Shown: positions 27,262 to 35,817, counted from the first letter of the stretch. The stretch is 64,000 bases of DNA from Spirochaetota bacterium (GCA_016933025.1 JAFGBT010000028.1:124001-188000); one strand, 5' to 3'. Numbers and translations: made by a program. The notes: generated from the sequence alone by a model not told the origin.

Positions 27262-28593
27262 ATGGACGCAGTGTTGCTATCGCGTATTCAATTCGGACTG
27301 ACCGCGGGATTTCATTTCATCTTTCCCCCGCTTACACTAGGGCTGACGCTGATCATACTCGTGCTGGAAGCGATCCATTTCAGATCGGGCAGCCCCCTTG
27401 AAAGGAAAATATCCGACTTCATGATAAAGATCCTGGGACTGGTGTTCGTCATGGGAGTGGCGACCGGCATCGTCCTGGAATTCTCTTTCGGAACAAACTG
27501 GTCCAATTATTCCAGGATGGTCGGCGATATCTTCGGGGCGCCGCTTGCCGCCGAGGGGATCTTTGCCTTCTTCCTGGAGTCGGTCTTCCTGGGAATACTG
27601 GTATTCGGCAGGAAGCGCGTGTCGAAGCGGGTATTCCTCCTCTCGGTCTTCCTGGTCTTCTTCGCATCGCACCTGTCCGGACTCTGGATCATTATCGCCA
27701 ATTCATGGATGCAGACTCCCGCCGGTTACGTTCTCGAGGGAGGGAGAGCCCTTATGACAGATTTCTGGGCGGCGGTGTTCAACGACTCGACCCTGATCAG
27801 GTTCCTGCACACGATAATCGGGGGATGGATCACCGGTTCGCTTTTCACAGCGGGAATGTCGGCCTGGTATATCCTGAAACGGCGAGATGAAGAATCGGCG
27901 AAACCGCTCCTGACGATCGCGTTATGGATCTTCATCGCCATGGCCCTTACCCAGTTCATATCCGGCCACACGCACTCGGTCCAGGTGGCGGTAACCCAAC
28001 CGGGAAAGATGGCCGCCTTCGAGGCGCTCTGGAGGGGAGGCGAAGGAGCGCCCATGTCCGTATTCGGCATACCCTGTTCAAAGGAGAAAAAAACTTACCT
28101 TGAACTCGCCGTGCCGAAACTTCTCAGCATTGCCATTCATTTCGACCCGAACGCAAAGGTGCCGGGTCTTGATGAATTCAAGGAAGACGAGCTGCCCCCC
28201 ATCGAGGTATCGTATTTCACCTATCACGGCATGATCCTCCTCGGCTCGTTTTTTGCCCTGATGGCCGTCATCGGATTCTTCCTCATTATCAGAAAAAAAA
28301 TTTATGATTCCCGGTGGTATCTCTGGATTCTCATGCTGTCGATCCCGCTCCCCTTCATTTCAAACGAACTCGGATGGATGTCGGCGGAAATAGGGCGGCA
28401 GCCCTGGGCGGTGTACGGCGTCCTGAAGACGGCCGACGCCGCTTCGGTGGTCGTGCCTGCATGGCAGATCCTCTTTTCCATCATACTGTTCAGCGCGATA
28501 TATCTTCTCCTTTTCGCGGTGTTTATGAAACTGCTCTTAGCGATTATCCGGAAAGGCCCGGATAACGTCACCCTCGGATATGTGGGGGAATGA
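27262..28593 (+). CDS. cydA: Cytochrome bd oxidase subunit I
   Basis: Quinol oxidase subunit that binds haems b558, b595 and d and reduces O2 at high affinity. The 443-residue, ~9-helix protein shows RIQFGLTAGFHFIFPPL (haem-ligand His ~19), the Glu-rich PLAAEGIFAFFLES (~95), RFLHTIIGGW (His ~186) and GWMSAEIGRQPW (~373). The length indicates a short Q-loop, unlike the ~520-residue E. coli type. It is followed directly by cydB, overlapping only if cydB starts early. Confidence 0.95.
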   Translation: MDAVLLSRIQFGLTAGFHFIFPPLTLGLTLIILVLEAIHFRSGSPLERKISDFMIKILGLVFVMGVATGIVLEFSFGTNWSNYSRMVGDIFGAPLAAEGIFAFFLESVFLGILVFGRKRVSKRVFLLSVFLVFFASHLSGLWIIIANSWMQTPAGYVLEGGRALMTDFWAAVFNDSTLIRFLHTIIGGWITGSLFTAGMSAWYILKRRDEESAKPLLTIALWIFIAMALTQFISGHTHSVQVAVTQPGKMAAFEALWRGGEGAPMSVFGIPCSKEKKTYLELAVPKLLSIAIHFDPNAKVPGLDEFKEDELPPIEVSYFTYHGMILLGSFFALMAVIGFFLIIRKKIYDSRWYLWILMLSIPLPFISNELGWMSAEIGRQPWAVYGVLKTADAASVVVPAWQILFSIILFSAIYLLLFAVFMKLLLAIIRKGPDNVTLGYVGE

Positions 28594-28594
28594 T

Positions 28595-29599
28595 ATGGAA
28601 ACATTACAGGCATTACAGATCATCTGGTTCCTTCTCATTGGCATACTGCTCGCCGGATACACGGTCCTGGACGGCTTCGATCTCGGGGTGGGGTCGCTCC
28701 TCCCCTTACTCGCAAAGGAGGAAAAGGAGACGGCGGTCCTGTTTACCTCCATCGGCCCGCTCTGGGACGGGAACGAGGTCTGGCTCCTTACCGCCGGCGG
28801 CGCGCTGTTCGCGGCATTCCCGCATGTCTACGCCACAGTTTTCAGCGGCTTTTACCTCGCCATGATGCTTATCCTCTTCGCCCTCATCTTCCGGGCGGTG
28901 TCGCTGGAATTCTGGTCGCTTGACAATAACCGGCGATCTCTCTGGAAGTGGGCCTTCACGGCAGGGAGCCTGGTCCCGTCGGTGCTGTTCGGCGTGGCGC
29001 TGGGCAATGTCATTCTGGGAATACCGATGAACGAGAGCATGGAGTTCACGGGCGACTTCTTCACCCTTCTCCGGCCCTTCCCGCTTGCCATCGGAATCCT
29101 CGGACTCTCGGCGATACTGCTGCAGGGATCGACTTTCGCCGCCATGAAAACCGGGGGAGCGCTCCATGAACGCTCGCGCGCTGCGGCGAAGCGGGCCTGG
29201 TTCCTGCTTGTCGCCATGATGATCATCGCCATCGCGCTGTCCTCGGTCTACATCCCGGCCGGCATGACGAATCCTCTTGCCTGGGGATGCACGGGCGTGG
29301 TGTTCGCGGCCCTCGTCATCGGGCGGATATGGATGAACCGCGACAATGACACGATACCATTTCTCATGTCGTCAATTGCGTGCGTCGGATTATGGGGTAT
29401 AGCGGGCTCCCTCCAGTTCCCGAATCTGGTCAATGCGGCCGGGGAAGTCGGATTGAGCCTCTCAATATACAACGCATCGTCGAGCCGTCTGACCCTCTCG
29501 GTGATGCTTATCATCGCGGCCGTCGGCATGCCGGTCGTGATTGCGTACACGATCTATGTCTACCGTCTGTTCAGGGGGAAAGTCGATCTGGGGCGGTAG
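28595..29599 (+). CDS. cydB: Cytochrome bd oxidase subunit II
   Basis: A 334-residue, roughly 8-9-helix membrane protein. Family motifs are GYTVLDGFDLGVG (~22), GPLWDGNEVWLL (~55), FRAVSLEFW (~97) and STFAAMKTGG (~180). I chose ATG 28595 because GGGGG sits six bases upstream; an ATG at 28580 lies inside cydA and adds five residues. Together with CydA it makes the respiratory oxygen scavenger. No CydX or CydDC gene is next to it. Confidence 0.95.
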   Translation: METLQALQIIWFLLIGILLAGYTVLDGFDLGVGSLLPLLAKEEKETAVLFTSIGPLWDGNEVWLLTAGGALFAAFPHVYATVFSGFYLAMMLILFALIFRAVSLEFWSLDNNRRSLWKWAFTAGSLVPSVLFGVALGNVILGIPMNESMEFTGDFFTLLRPFPLAIGILGLSAILLQGSTFAAMKTGGALHERSRAAAKRAWFLLVAMMIIAIALSSVYIPAGMTNPLAWGCTGVVFAALVIGRIWMNRDNDTIPFLMSSIACVGLWGIAGSLQFPNLVNAAGEVGLSLSIYNASSSRLTLSVMLIIAAVGMPVVIAYTIYVYRLFRGKVDLGR

Positions 29600-29666
29600 C
29601 ATGCTTTACCGGATCCGCCCCTAAACAGGCGGGTTCGAAATCAGATAATCCCATGGAGGTAATCGT

Positions 29667-30044
29667 ATGACTAAAAGACTTGAAATCTACAAATGCCAGG
29701 TCTGCGGCAACATGGTAGAAGTTGTCCACGCGGGCGCCGGCACGCTGGTCTGTTGCGGACAGGACATGACGCTGATGACAGAAAACACTACCGACGCGGC
29801 CCAGGAGAAGCACGTTCCCGCCGTGAGCAAAACCGATCACGGCATCAAAGCGCAGGTCGGATCGGTGGCGCATCCCATGGAAGAAAAACATTACATCGAG
29901 TGGATACAGGTGATCTCGCCTGACGGCAAGGCCGACCGCACGTTCCTCGCCCCCGGGCAGGCTCCCGAGGCCGAGTTCTGCTGCGCGGACGAGAAGTCGA
30001 CCGTGCGCGAATACTGCAATATCCACGGGCTCTGGAAAAAATAA
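29667..30044 (+). CDS. dfx: Desulfoferrodoxin (two-iron superoxide reductase)
   Basis: Reduces superoxide to peroxide without making O2. Residues 1-36 form the desulforedoxin Fe(SCys)4 centre (CQVCG and CCGQDM). Residues ~40-125 hold the active Fe(His)4Cys centre: EKHVP with the Glu-Lys pair (~47), [12 protein letters not shown] (two His, ~69-75) and CNIHGLW (Cys and His, ~117-120). It is complete for the class I form at 125 residues. Neighbours supply rubredoxin as donor and rubrerythrin to remove the peroxide product. Confidence 0.96.
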   Translation: MTKRLEIYKCQVCGNMVEVVHAGAGTLVCCGQDMTLMTENTTDAAQEKHVPAVSKTDHGIKAQVGSVAHPMEEKHYIEWIQVISPDGKADRTFLAPGQAPEAEFCCADEKSTVREYCNIHGLWKK

Positions 30045-30056
30045 GACGCGCGGGTG

Positions 30057-30077
30057 GCCGGCCCCTCGAGGGCCGGC
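30057..30077 (+). terminator. GC hairpin between dfx and rbr
   Basis: GCCGGCCC and GGGCCGGC arms around a 5-nt centre, with no T-run. It may attenuate transcription or stabilise the upstream mRNA rather than terminate fully. Confidence 0.4.
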
Positions 30078-30112
30078 GGGAATCATTAATTACAGGTACT
30101 CAGGAGATGTAC

Positions 30113-30688
30113 ATGAAAAGCTTGAAGGGAACAAAAACCGAAAAGAACCTCCTCGCGTCATTCGCAGGAGAATCGCAGGCGAGAAACCGTTACACCTTTT
30201 TCGCCTCCCAGGCAAAAAAGGAGGGGTACGAGCAGATAGCCGCCATTTTCCTTGAAACCGCCGAAAACGAGAAGGAGCACGCGAAGCGCTTCTTCAAGTT
30301 CCTGGAAGGGGGCATGGTGGAAATAAACGCCTCGTACCCCGCGGGCGTTATCGGAACCACCGCAGATAATCTGAAGGCGGCGGCCGAGGGCGAGAACGAG
30401 GAACACACGAAGCTCTACCCGGAAGCAGCCGATATCGCCGACCAGGAAGGTTTCAAGGAGATCGCGATCGTGTGGCGGAAGATAGCGGAGGTCGAAAAGC
30501 ACCACGAGCAACGCTACCTGATGCTCCTGAAGAACATCAAGGACGGCGCGGTCTTCAAGAAAAAGGCTAAAACCAAATGGAAATGCAGAAATTGCGGTTA
30601 CGTCCACGAAGGCGAAAGCGCACCGGAGGCCTGCCCGGCCTGTCTCCACCCGCAGTCGTATTTCGAAATCCTCACGGATGAGTATTGA
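30113..30688 (+). CDS. rbr: Rubrerythrin
   Basis: NADH-peroxidase component of 191 residues. The diiron domain has FAGESQARNRY (~18), ETAENEKEHAKRFF (ExxH, ~48), EGENEEH (~92) and EVEKHHEQRY (ExxH, ~124). The C-terminal rubredoxin site is CRNCGYVHEG and CPACLHPQSYF. I start at 30113 because AGGAG is seven bases upstream, whereas the ATG at 30107 abuts the RBS. It is last in the oxygen-defence series, ending at a bidirectional terminator. Confidence 0.96.
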   Translation: MKSLKGTKTEKNLLASFAGESQARNRYTFFASQAKKEGYEQIAAIFLETAENEKEHAKRFFKFLEGGMVEINASYPAGVIGTTADNLKAAAEGENEEHTKLYPEAADIADQEGFKEIAIVWRKIAEVEKHHEQRYLMLLKNIKDGAVFKKKAKTKWKCRNCGYVHEGESAPEACPACLHPQSYFEILTDEY

Positions 30689-30703
30689 TTTCGATGCATA
30701 ACG

Positions 30704-30741
30704 AAAAAAAGAGCGGCATTAAATTATGCCGCTCTTTTTTT
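30704..30741. terminator. Bidirectional Rho-independent terminator
   Basis: GAGCGGCAT and ATGCCGCTC arms with A7 before and T7 after. It is symmetrical, so it serves both rbr (+) and the convergent HesB-like gene (-). Confidence 0.9.
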
Positions 30742-30761
30742 ATGGAGGTTGTTACTCTCTA

Positions 30762-31064
30762 TCAGCAGGTATGATAACCCTCGAGTACAAAACCAGAGCC
30801 GTACCTTGTTTCCTTGTAGTCTACGGTAATGTGGGGTATGGTATTCAGGAACCCTACCACTTTGTCATCCACAATGATTTTCATTCCATCGCTTTCGACC
30901 ACGCTGTCGCTGTTGTTCAGCAGCTCATCCAGAGCCAGCCCCAGGCGGGGTCCTCCTCAACCATATCCGGCAAACATTAACCTGAGCGCCGGTTCTTGAA
31001 ACTCAGATTCGGAAAAAGCCTTATTCAGTTGCTCCCTTGCGGGCGGTGTTATCTTTATTTCCAT
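30762..31064 (-). CDS. HesB/IscA-like selenoprotein (in-frame TGA read as Sec)
   Basis: One 100-codon frame from ATG 31064 to TGA 30762, interrupted only by TGA at 30957-30959 (codon 36). The residues on both sides are family-like: LRLMFAGYG-[U]-GGPRLGLALDE, then IIVDDKVVGF, ITVDY and YGSGFVLEGYHTC. The TGA falls exactly where IscA/HesB proteins carry their first Fe-S-ligand Cys. HesB-like selenoproteins are a known bacterial group. RBS GGAG, its own promoter, a candidate SECIS stem-loop 25 nt past the TGA, and a selenium-transport locus in the same window support readthrough. Probable role: Fe-S assembly or redox. It lies downstream of cysK and cysE. The alternative is a pseudogene or sequencing error. 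Confidence 0.8.
30920..30938 (-). promoter_or_regulatory. Candidate bacterial SECIS element
   Basis: On the minus strand CTGGCTC (30938-30932), loop TGGAT and GAGCTGC (30926-30920) can form a stem of four Watson-Crick pairs plus two G-U pairs. The loop begins 25 nt after the TGA and carries G at its second position, within the general rules for bacterial SECIS hairpins. It has not been tested by folding software. Confidence 0.45.
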
Positions 31065-31093
31065 ATAATCTCCATGAAAATTTTATTAATTAG

Positions 31094-31121
31094 AATATAC
31101 TAATATACTTAAATTAGTCAA
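31094..31121 (-). promoter_or_regulatory. Promoter of HesB-like selenoprotein gene
   Basis: Minus strand: TTGACT (31121-31116), a 16-bp spacer and TATATT (31099-31094), about 30 nt before the ATG. The spacer holds a direct repeat of AGTATATT that continues over the -10, a possible operator. Confidence 0.55.
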
Positions 31122-31283
31122 GAAAAATATTTAGTATTTTAGAGTTTTCTTTAATTTTTCTGATTTAAAATACTCGAAAAAAAGTTATTTTACCCGCCTA
31201 GACCTCGAAACCCTGAAATCATTCGTCCTTCCGGCAATCTGCAATGACGCTGGGTCGAACCAGTTCACCCGGTCCGTTTATGG

Positions 31284-32237
31284 TTAAATACCAAGCCCGC
31301 CGTGGAACAGGTCCTCCTCGGGCTTGCCCTGCATGACGCGGCCGCCGGGAGGTATGTCATGGGTGAGCCATACGTTGCCGCCGATCTCAGAGCCCTTCCC
31401 GATGGTGACACGCCCGAGTATCGTGGCCCCGGAATAAATGATAACGCCGTCTTCCACGATCGGATGGCGGGGTATCCCCTTGATCGGATTCCCCGATTCG
31501 TCCAGCGGAAAGCTCTTTGCGCCAAGGGTGACCCCCTGGTATATCCGCACATTCTTTCCTATAACCGCCGTCTCGCCGATGACCGTACCGGTCCCGTGGT
31601 CGATAAAAAACGACTCGCCGATCTTCGCACCCGGGTGAATGTCTATGCCGGTGTCGGAGTGCGCCATCTCCGAGATGATCCGCGGTATGAGTGGCACCTC
31701 CAGGCAGTAGAGCTCGTGAGCGATGCGGTGGTTCGCAAGCGCGGCAAGGCTCGGGTAACAAAATATGGTCTCACCCACACCCTTCGCCGCCGGATCGCCC
31801 TCGAACGCCGCAAGCGCGTCGAGCATGAGCAGACGCCTGAGGCGGGGAAGCGTTAGTATGAATTGCTGCGCTATCTTCTTCGATTTTTTCTCGCAATCCT
31901 CGCAGACGTGGTCCTCGGCAGCTGTTTCCTCGCAGGAAAAGCAGAATCCTCTCCTGATCTGCTCGGCGAGAAGCCGATAGACCCGGTCAATCGTCGAACC
32001 GATGTAATACTTCATGGTTTCCGGCTTGACGTCGGAATTCACAAAATATCCGGGAAACAGGATGGATTTCATCAGGTCAACGAACTCCCCGAGGGCCTCT
32101 ACCGAGGGCATCAGGAAATCATGGTACGCCCGGTGGTACACCTCCCGGTATGAATCCCTCCTGCAGAGCTGATCGACGGTGTCGTTTATGATTTTTTCAA
32201 GCTGTTCACTGTCGCTATTTTCATAATTGCACTTCAT
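31284..32237 (-). CDS. cysE: Serine O-acetyltransferase with Cys-rich insert
   Basis: Makes O-acetylserine for cysteine synthesis. The 317-residue protein has a helical N-terminal domain and a C-terminal left-handed beta-helix (SDTGIDIHPGAKIG, FFIDHGTGTVIGET, YQGVTLGAKSF, GIPRHPIVEDGVIIYSGA). Catalytic His residues are in DIHPGA and DHGTG. Unusual is a CFSC...CEDC pair (~110-132) in the N-terminal domain that could bind zinc. Start 32237 is set by a GGAGG RBS. It sits downstream of cysK. Confidence 0.93.
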   Translation of the reverse strand: MKCNYENSDSEQLEKIINDTVDQLCRRDSYREVYHRAYHDFLMPSVEALGEFVDLMKSILFPGYFVNSDVKPETMKYYIGSTIDRVYRLLAEQIRRGFCFSCEETAAEDHVCEDCEKKSKKIAQQFILTLPRLRRLLMLDALAAFEGDPAAKGVGETIFCYPSLAALANHRIAHELYCLEVPLIPRIISEMAHSDTGIDIHPGAKIGESFFIDHGTGTVIGETAVIGKNVRIYQGVTLGAKSFPLDESGNPIKGIPRHPIVEDGVIIYSGATILGRVTIGKGSEIGGNVWLTHDIPPGGRVMQGKPEEDLFHGGLGI

Positions 32238-32299
32238 CGGGCCTCCTTTTCTGCTTTGTACTATATACAGGTGGCATAGTCCGGACATTCATGATTATA

Positions 32300-32405
32300 C
32301 CCCCCTAAATCCCCCGCAGGGGGACTTTCCTTTGCATACAACCTCCTTAAAAAATTGGCAAGGAAAAAGTTGCATGAAAAAGCCCCCCTCCGGGGGATTG
32401 GGGGG
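32300..32405. repeat. MITE-like palindromic element, 106 bp
   Basis: The outer arms read CCCCCCTAAATCCCCCGCAG.. on the left and, in reverse complement, CCCCCCAATCCCCCGGAG.. on the right. Similarity continues inward through CTTT and GCAACT-like stretches. No coding content. It lies between cysK and cysE and would fold into a long hairpin in their shared transcript. Confidence 0.6.
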
Positions 32406-32446
32406 CCTTGTATCAGACATATCGGAAATACCCTTCCTCAACAACG

Positions 32447-33409
32447 TCACGGAGGGCATATGGCGCATACCGACCGGAAAACCTCGGTCGATAGATACCG
32501 GTCCCCCCGGTCGGGAAAGAGTACGACAACGGTTGAGCCGCGCGGCAGGTCTTTGGCCACGGTTATAGCGCCCCACATGGCTGCTCCGCTCGATATACCG
32601 CAGAACAGGCCCTCCATCAGCGCCAGGTTCCTGGTGGTGTCGAAGGCGTTTTCATCCGAGCATTCGATCTTGCCGTCCAGGAGAGAGGGATCATAAATGG
32701 GCGGCACTATGGACTCGTTCATGTTCTTAAGACCCTGTATCCGATGGTTGAACGACGGCTCTATACCTATGACTTTCGTCCGCGGATTGTGCTCCCTTAA
32801 ATATCTCGAGCAGCCCATCAGGGTGCCCGTCGTGCCCATGCCGGCCACGAACGCGTCGACCTCCCCTTTCGTGTCGCGGACGATCTCCGGTGCGGTGGTC
32901 TCGTAGTGCGAGAGCCAGTTGGCCTCGTTGGAGAACTGGTCCGGCATGAAATACTGTTCGTGGAAATGCTCGATGATGTGATGGGCCCGCGTGATGGCTC
33001 CGTCGGTTTTGTCGCAGCCGGGCGTCAGCTCAAGCTCCGCGCCCATGGCGATCAATATCGACCGCCGCTCCTCGCTCACGCATGCAGGCATGGTGAGTTT
33101 GATCCGGTATCCCATGGCTGACGCTATCATAGCCATGCCGATGCCGGTATTGCCCGATGTCGGCTCCAGAATTATCTTGTCCTTTGTAAGTTCTCCGGAC
33201 TCGATAGCCTTCTTTATCATATAGTACGCCGGACGGTCCTTCACCGAACCTCCCGGATTGGCCCCCTCAAGCTTCGCCAGGATTCTGACACCATTTTCAC
33301 CGGTATTCCACAACCTGCTTATCTCGACCATGGGGGTGTTGCCTATAGCATCAAGTACGCTGATAGCCGTGCCTCCTCGGTTTTCAATCACATATGTTAC
33401 ATTTTTCAA
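32447..33409 (-). CDS. cysK: Cysteine synthase (O-acetylserine sulfhydrylase)
   Basis: PLP enzyme converting O-acetylserine and sulfide to cysteine. Motifs are SVLDAIGNTPMV (~17), the PLP-lysine box GGSVKDRPAYY (~53), EPTSGNTGIGMA (~83), GMGTTGTLMGCSRYL (~187), the phosphate-binding loop, and GISSGAAM (~276). The TTG start (33409) has no RBS. The only strong RBS (AGGAGG, 33372-33377) lies seven bases before an ATC codon that opens the conserved SVLDAIG part, so the true start is unclear. It forms a cysteine-synthesis pair with cysE. Confidence 0.94.
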   Translation of the reverse strand: MKNVTYVIENRGGTAISVLDAIGNTPMVEISRLWNTGENGVRILAKLEGANPGGSVKDRPAYYMIKKAIESGELTKDKIILEPTSGNTGIGMAMIASAMGYRIKLTMPACVSEERRSILIAMGAELELTPGCDKTDGAITRAHHIIEHFHEQYFMPDQFSNEANWLSHYETTAPEIVRDTKGEVDAFVAGMGTTGTLMGCSRYLREHNPRTKVIGIEPSFNHRIQGLKNMNESIVPPIYDPSLLDGKIECSDENAFDTTRNLALMEGLFCGISSGAAMWGAITVAKDLPRGSTVVVLFPDRGDRYLSTEVFRSVCAICPP

Positions 33410-33756
33410 TCAATTGATTGGCAAGTATTTTTTCCCCCGCCCCTCAAATCTTTGAAGGACGACCGACGATATCATAAATTTAACATTTGTTAATTTATTG
33501 CAAGAAAAAAATTAACGGCACTATCCCTTCTTCCCTTTTCCACTGATACGTGTATCATTCAGGCTTAAGCCTGAATAAGCGTTTCACCCTTTATTCTCCG
33601 CAGATTTTTCACTTGATTTTTTACGTATTGATATGAGAAAAAGTCCGTCAACGATTATGCCGCGATCAAGTACATGAACACGCAGGCCTATTCGTCATTT
33701 GCACCAGGCGGTGTTGCAACCGCACGGTATTCAATAAATCCATCAGGTACGCAAAC
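33410..33756. other. Intergenic region with palindromes between divergent cysK and SDR gene
   Basis: No coding region seen. It contains the 14-bp palindrome CAATCAATTGATTG at the cysK 5' edge and the perfect 18-bp palindrome TTCAGGCTTAAGCCTGAA (33558-33575). AT-rich tracts around 33475-33520 suit promoters, but no clear -35/-10 pair was assigned. Confidence 0.45.
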
Positions 33757-34746
33757 ATGAAAACCGCTATCACCGGCGCCACGGGCCATGTAGGCGCCAG
33801 CCTTGTCAGGGCAATGATCGGCCAGGGACGTTCGGTTCGGGTGCTGGTCCGCGAGGATCTCCGGGCGGTAAATGGCCTTGATGTCGAGACGACTAAGGGC
33901 GATGTCCTTGATTTCGATTCCCTGATTCAACTCACGAAGGGCATGGACACCGTGTTCCACCTCGCGGTGAAGATCTCCATCACCGGCTCCGAGGGCGGCA
34001 TGGTCGAGAAAATAAATGTGGGCGGGACCCGCAATGTCATCGAGGCCTGCCTCAAAAACCGGGTAAAGCGACTCGTCCATTTCAGCTCGATACACGCCTT
34101 CTCCTCTGATCCCGTGGACCAGGTGCTGGACGAAACAAGGAAGCTCGCCCTCGGCAAGGACCATTTCCCCTATGACCGGTCAAAAGCACTCGGGCAGACC
34201 GAGGTGAAGAAGGCGGTAGACAGGGGCCTTGACGCGGTCATTATAAACCCGACGGCAGTGCTCGGTCCGTTTGACTTCAAGCCGTCGCGGATGGGACAGG
34301 TCCTCCTCGACATCTATCACAGGAGATACCCCGCGCTCATCAACGGAGGGTATGACTGGGTGGACGCTCGCGACGTGGCCGCCTGCGCCCTTGCCGCCGA
34401 GCAGAAGGGAAGAAAGGGGGAGAACTACCTAGCGAGCGGTCACTGGTTCCATGTCTGCGATATTGCCCGGATTATATCGGAACTATACGGCAGGAAGACC
34501 AACCGGTTCGCCACGCCTATCTGGCTCTGCAGGCTCCCTGCCCATTTGGTACTGGCCTACGCAAAACTCCTCGGGGTGACGCCCAAATTCACCCCCATTG
34601 CCCTGAAGACCCTACAGAGCCACCGGCATATCTCGCACGAGAGGGCGACCCGCGAGTTAGGGTACCAGCCGCGTCCTATCGAGGAGACCATCCGCGACAC
34701 ATTGGAGTGGTTCCGCGGGCAGGGCATGCTCGACCCCGGGGACTGA
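33757..34746 (+). CDS. NAD-dependent epimerase/dehydratase (extended SDR)
   Basis: A 329-residue extended short-chain dehydrogenase. The NAD(P) loop is ITGATGHVGASLV (~4), followed by DVLD (~49) and HLAVKISITG (~69). The catalytic Ser lies in HFSSIHAFS (~108) and the YxxxK motif is YDRSK (~138), with NPTAVLGPFDFKPS after it. It resembles dihydroflavonol-reductase/3-beta-HSD relatives that act on sterol- or polyketide-like alcohols; the substrate is unknown. It stands alone. Confidence 0.88.
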   Translation: MKTAITGATGHVGASLVRAMIGQGRSVRVLVREDLRAVNGLDVETTKGDVLDFDSLIQLTKGMDTVFHLAVKISITGSEGGMVEKINVGGTRNVIEACLKNRVKRLVHFSSIHAFSSDPVDQVLDETRKLALGKDHFPYDRSKALGQTEVKKAVDRGLDAVIINPTAVLGPFDFKPSRMGQVLLDIYHRRYPALINGGYDWVDARDVAACALAAEQKGRKGENYLASGHWFHVCDIARIISELYGRKTNRFATPIWLCRLPAHLVLAYAKLLGVTPKFTPIALKTLQSHRHISHERATRELGYQPRPIEETIRDTLEWFRGQGMLDPGD

Positions 34747-34762
34747 CCGGAGCGTCAACGCA

Positions 34763-35707
34763 TCACTTCCGGACGTGGCGAGAGAAAAATTCACAGATTA
34801 TCTCGGTGGCGTTTATATCCCTGCACGTTTTCCCGACTTTCGTCTCGGGGGCCGAGAATTTCGCGCCCGGCCAGGTATGGCCCCCTCCCTGGATCGACAG
34901 AAGAAGCACCTCCCGTTCCGGATCCCCGCAGGGATATGCGACATGAAATACGAGAGTGCCGTCTTCATGATGCCGGTCATCGAGCACCCGCATCTTCGGC
35001 TGCACACCGCACCGGTTCTTCACCGCGAAGTAGGCGGCCGTATCGATTATCGAGAGGACCTCGCCGCGCCTCCTTCCGCCGCTTATGAGCTTTCCCCCGG
35101 TCCACGGCACCGTGGGATCGTCGCTCCCGTGGATGAGCAGGACCGGCACAGGCTCCCGTGGCGTCATCATCGCCACGTGCCTGGGAAGGGTTCCGCCGAC
35201 CGACGCGACGGCGGCCAGTCTTCCTGAAAGCTCGATCCCGAGCCGGAGCGCCATCATACCCCCGTTAGAAAAGCCTGCGATGTACACCCGCTTGGGGTCA
35301 ACATGGTATTGCAGCACCACCAGACTGACCAGACGCGATATGAATGCGACGTCATTGACATTCATCTTGAATGCAGGCGAATGCATATCGACCCGCCCGT
35401 CGTTCCAGTATGGACCGAGGGCGTTGGGATAGAGGGCAATGAAGTTTATCCTCTCGGCGTACTCATTAAATCCCGTATACAAGCTCATGACCGTACCGCA
35501 GGCATTCGCGCCGTGAAGGACGATCACCAGGGGAAGCCGCTCCTCGCCAGTATTGCGCGACGGCAAATAAAGCTCGTAGCTTCGTTCGAGCCTGCCGACG
35601 GTGATGGAGTCCCGTACCGTCCTGCCCCTGCCGGCATCGCCCCATGCGGACACGGATACCAGCAGGGCCGTTGCCAGCGACGCGGCGATAAATGTTCGGG
35701 TTCTCAT
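34763..35707 (-). CDS. Exported esterase, PHB depolymerase/LpqC family
   Basis: A 314-residue alpha/beta hydrolase with a signal peptide (residues 5-22). The oxyanion region is VIVLHGANACG, the nucleophile elbow GFSNGGMMA (~160), the acid HGSDDPTVPW (~207) and the His GGGHTWPG (~282). The family cleaves polyhydroxybutyrate, feruloyl or similar esters outside the cytoplasm. I begin at ATG 35707, which restores a clean signal peptide; longer readings add a basic, Cys-containing leader. Confidence 0.85.
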   Translation of the reverse strand: MRTRTFIAASLATALLVSVSAWGDAGRGRTVRDSITVGRLERSYELYLPSRNTGEERLPLVIVLHGANACGTVMSLYTGFNEYAERINFIALYPNALGPYWNDGRVDMHSPAFKMNVNDVAFISRLVSLVVLQYHVDPKRVYIAGFSNGGMMALRLGIELSGRLAAVASVGGTLPRHVAMMTPREPVPVLLIHGSDDPTVPWTGGKLISGGRRRGEVLSIIDTAAYFAVKNRCGVQPKMRVLDDRHHEDGTLVFHVAYPCGDPEREVLLLSIQGGGHTWPGAKFSAPETKVGKTCRDINATEIICEFFSRHVRK

Positions 35708-35817
35708 TGACTGCTGCCTTGCCTGCTCACCTATACTACGGCCTCTCCGGCAATTCAAGCAAGAACTATTTGGCAATCCGGTCAAAATACATTGTAATGT
35801 CGCAGGGAGGCAAAAGA

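Noticed and set aside
30726..30980. Rightward open frame starting with MPLFFYGGCY
   Set aside because: It overlaps the terminator and is the antisense of the HesB-like gene, which has clear family similarity on the minus strand.
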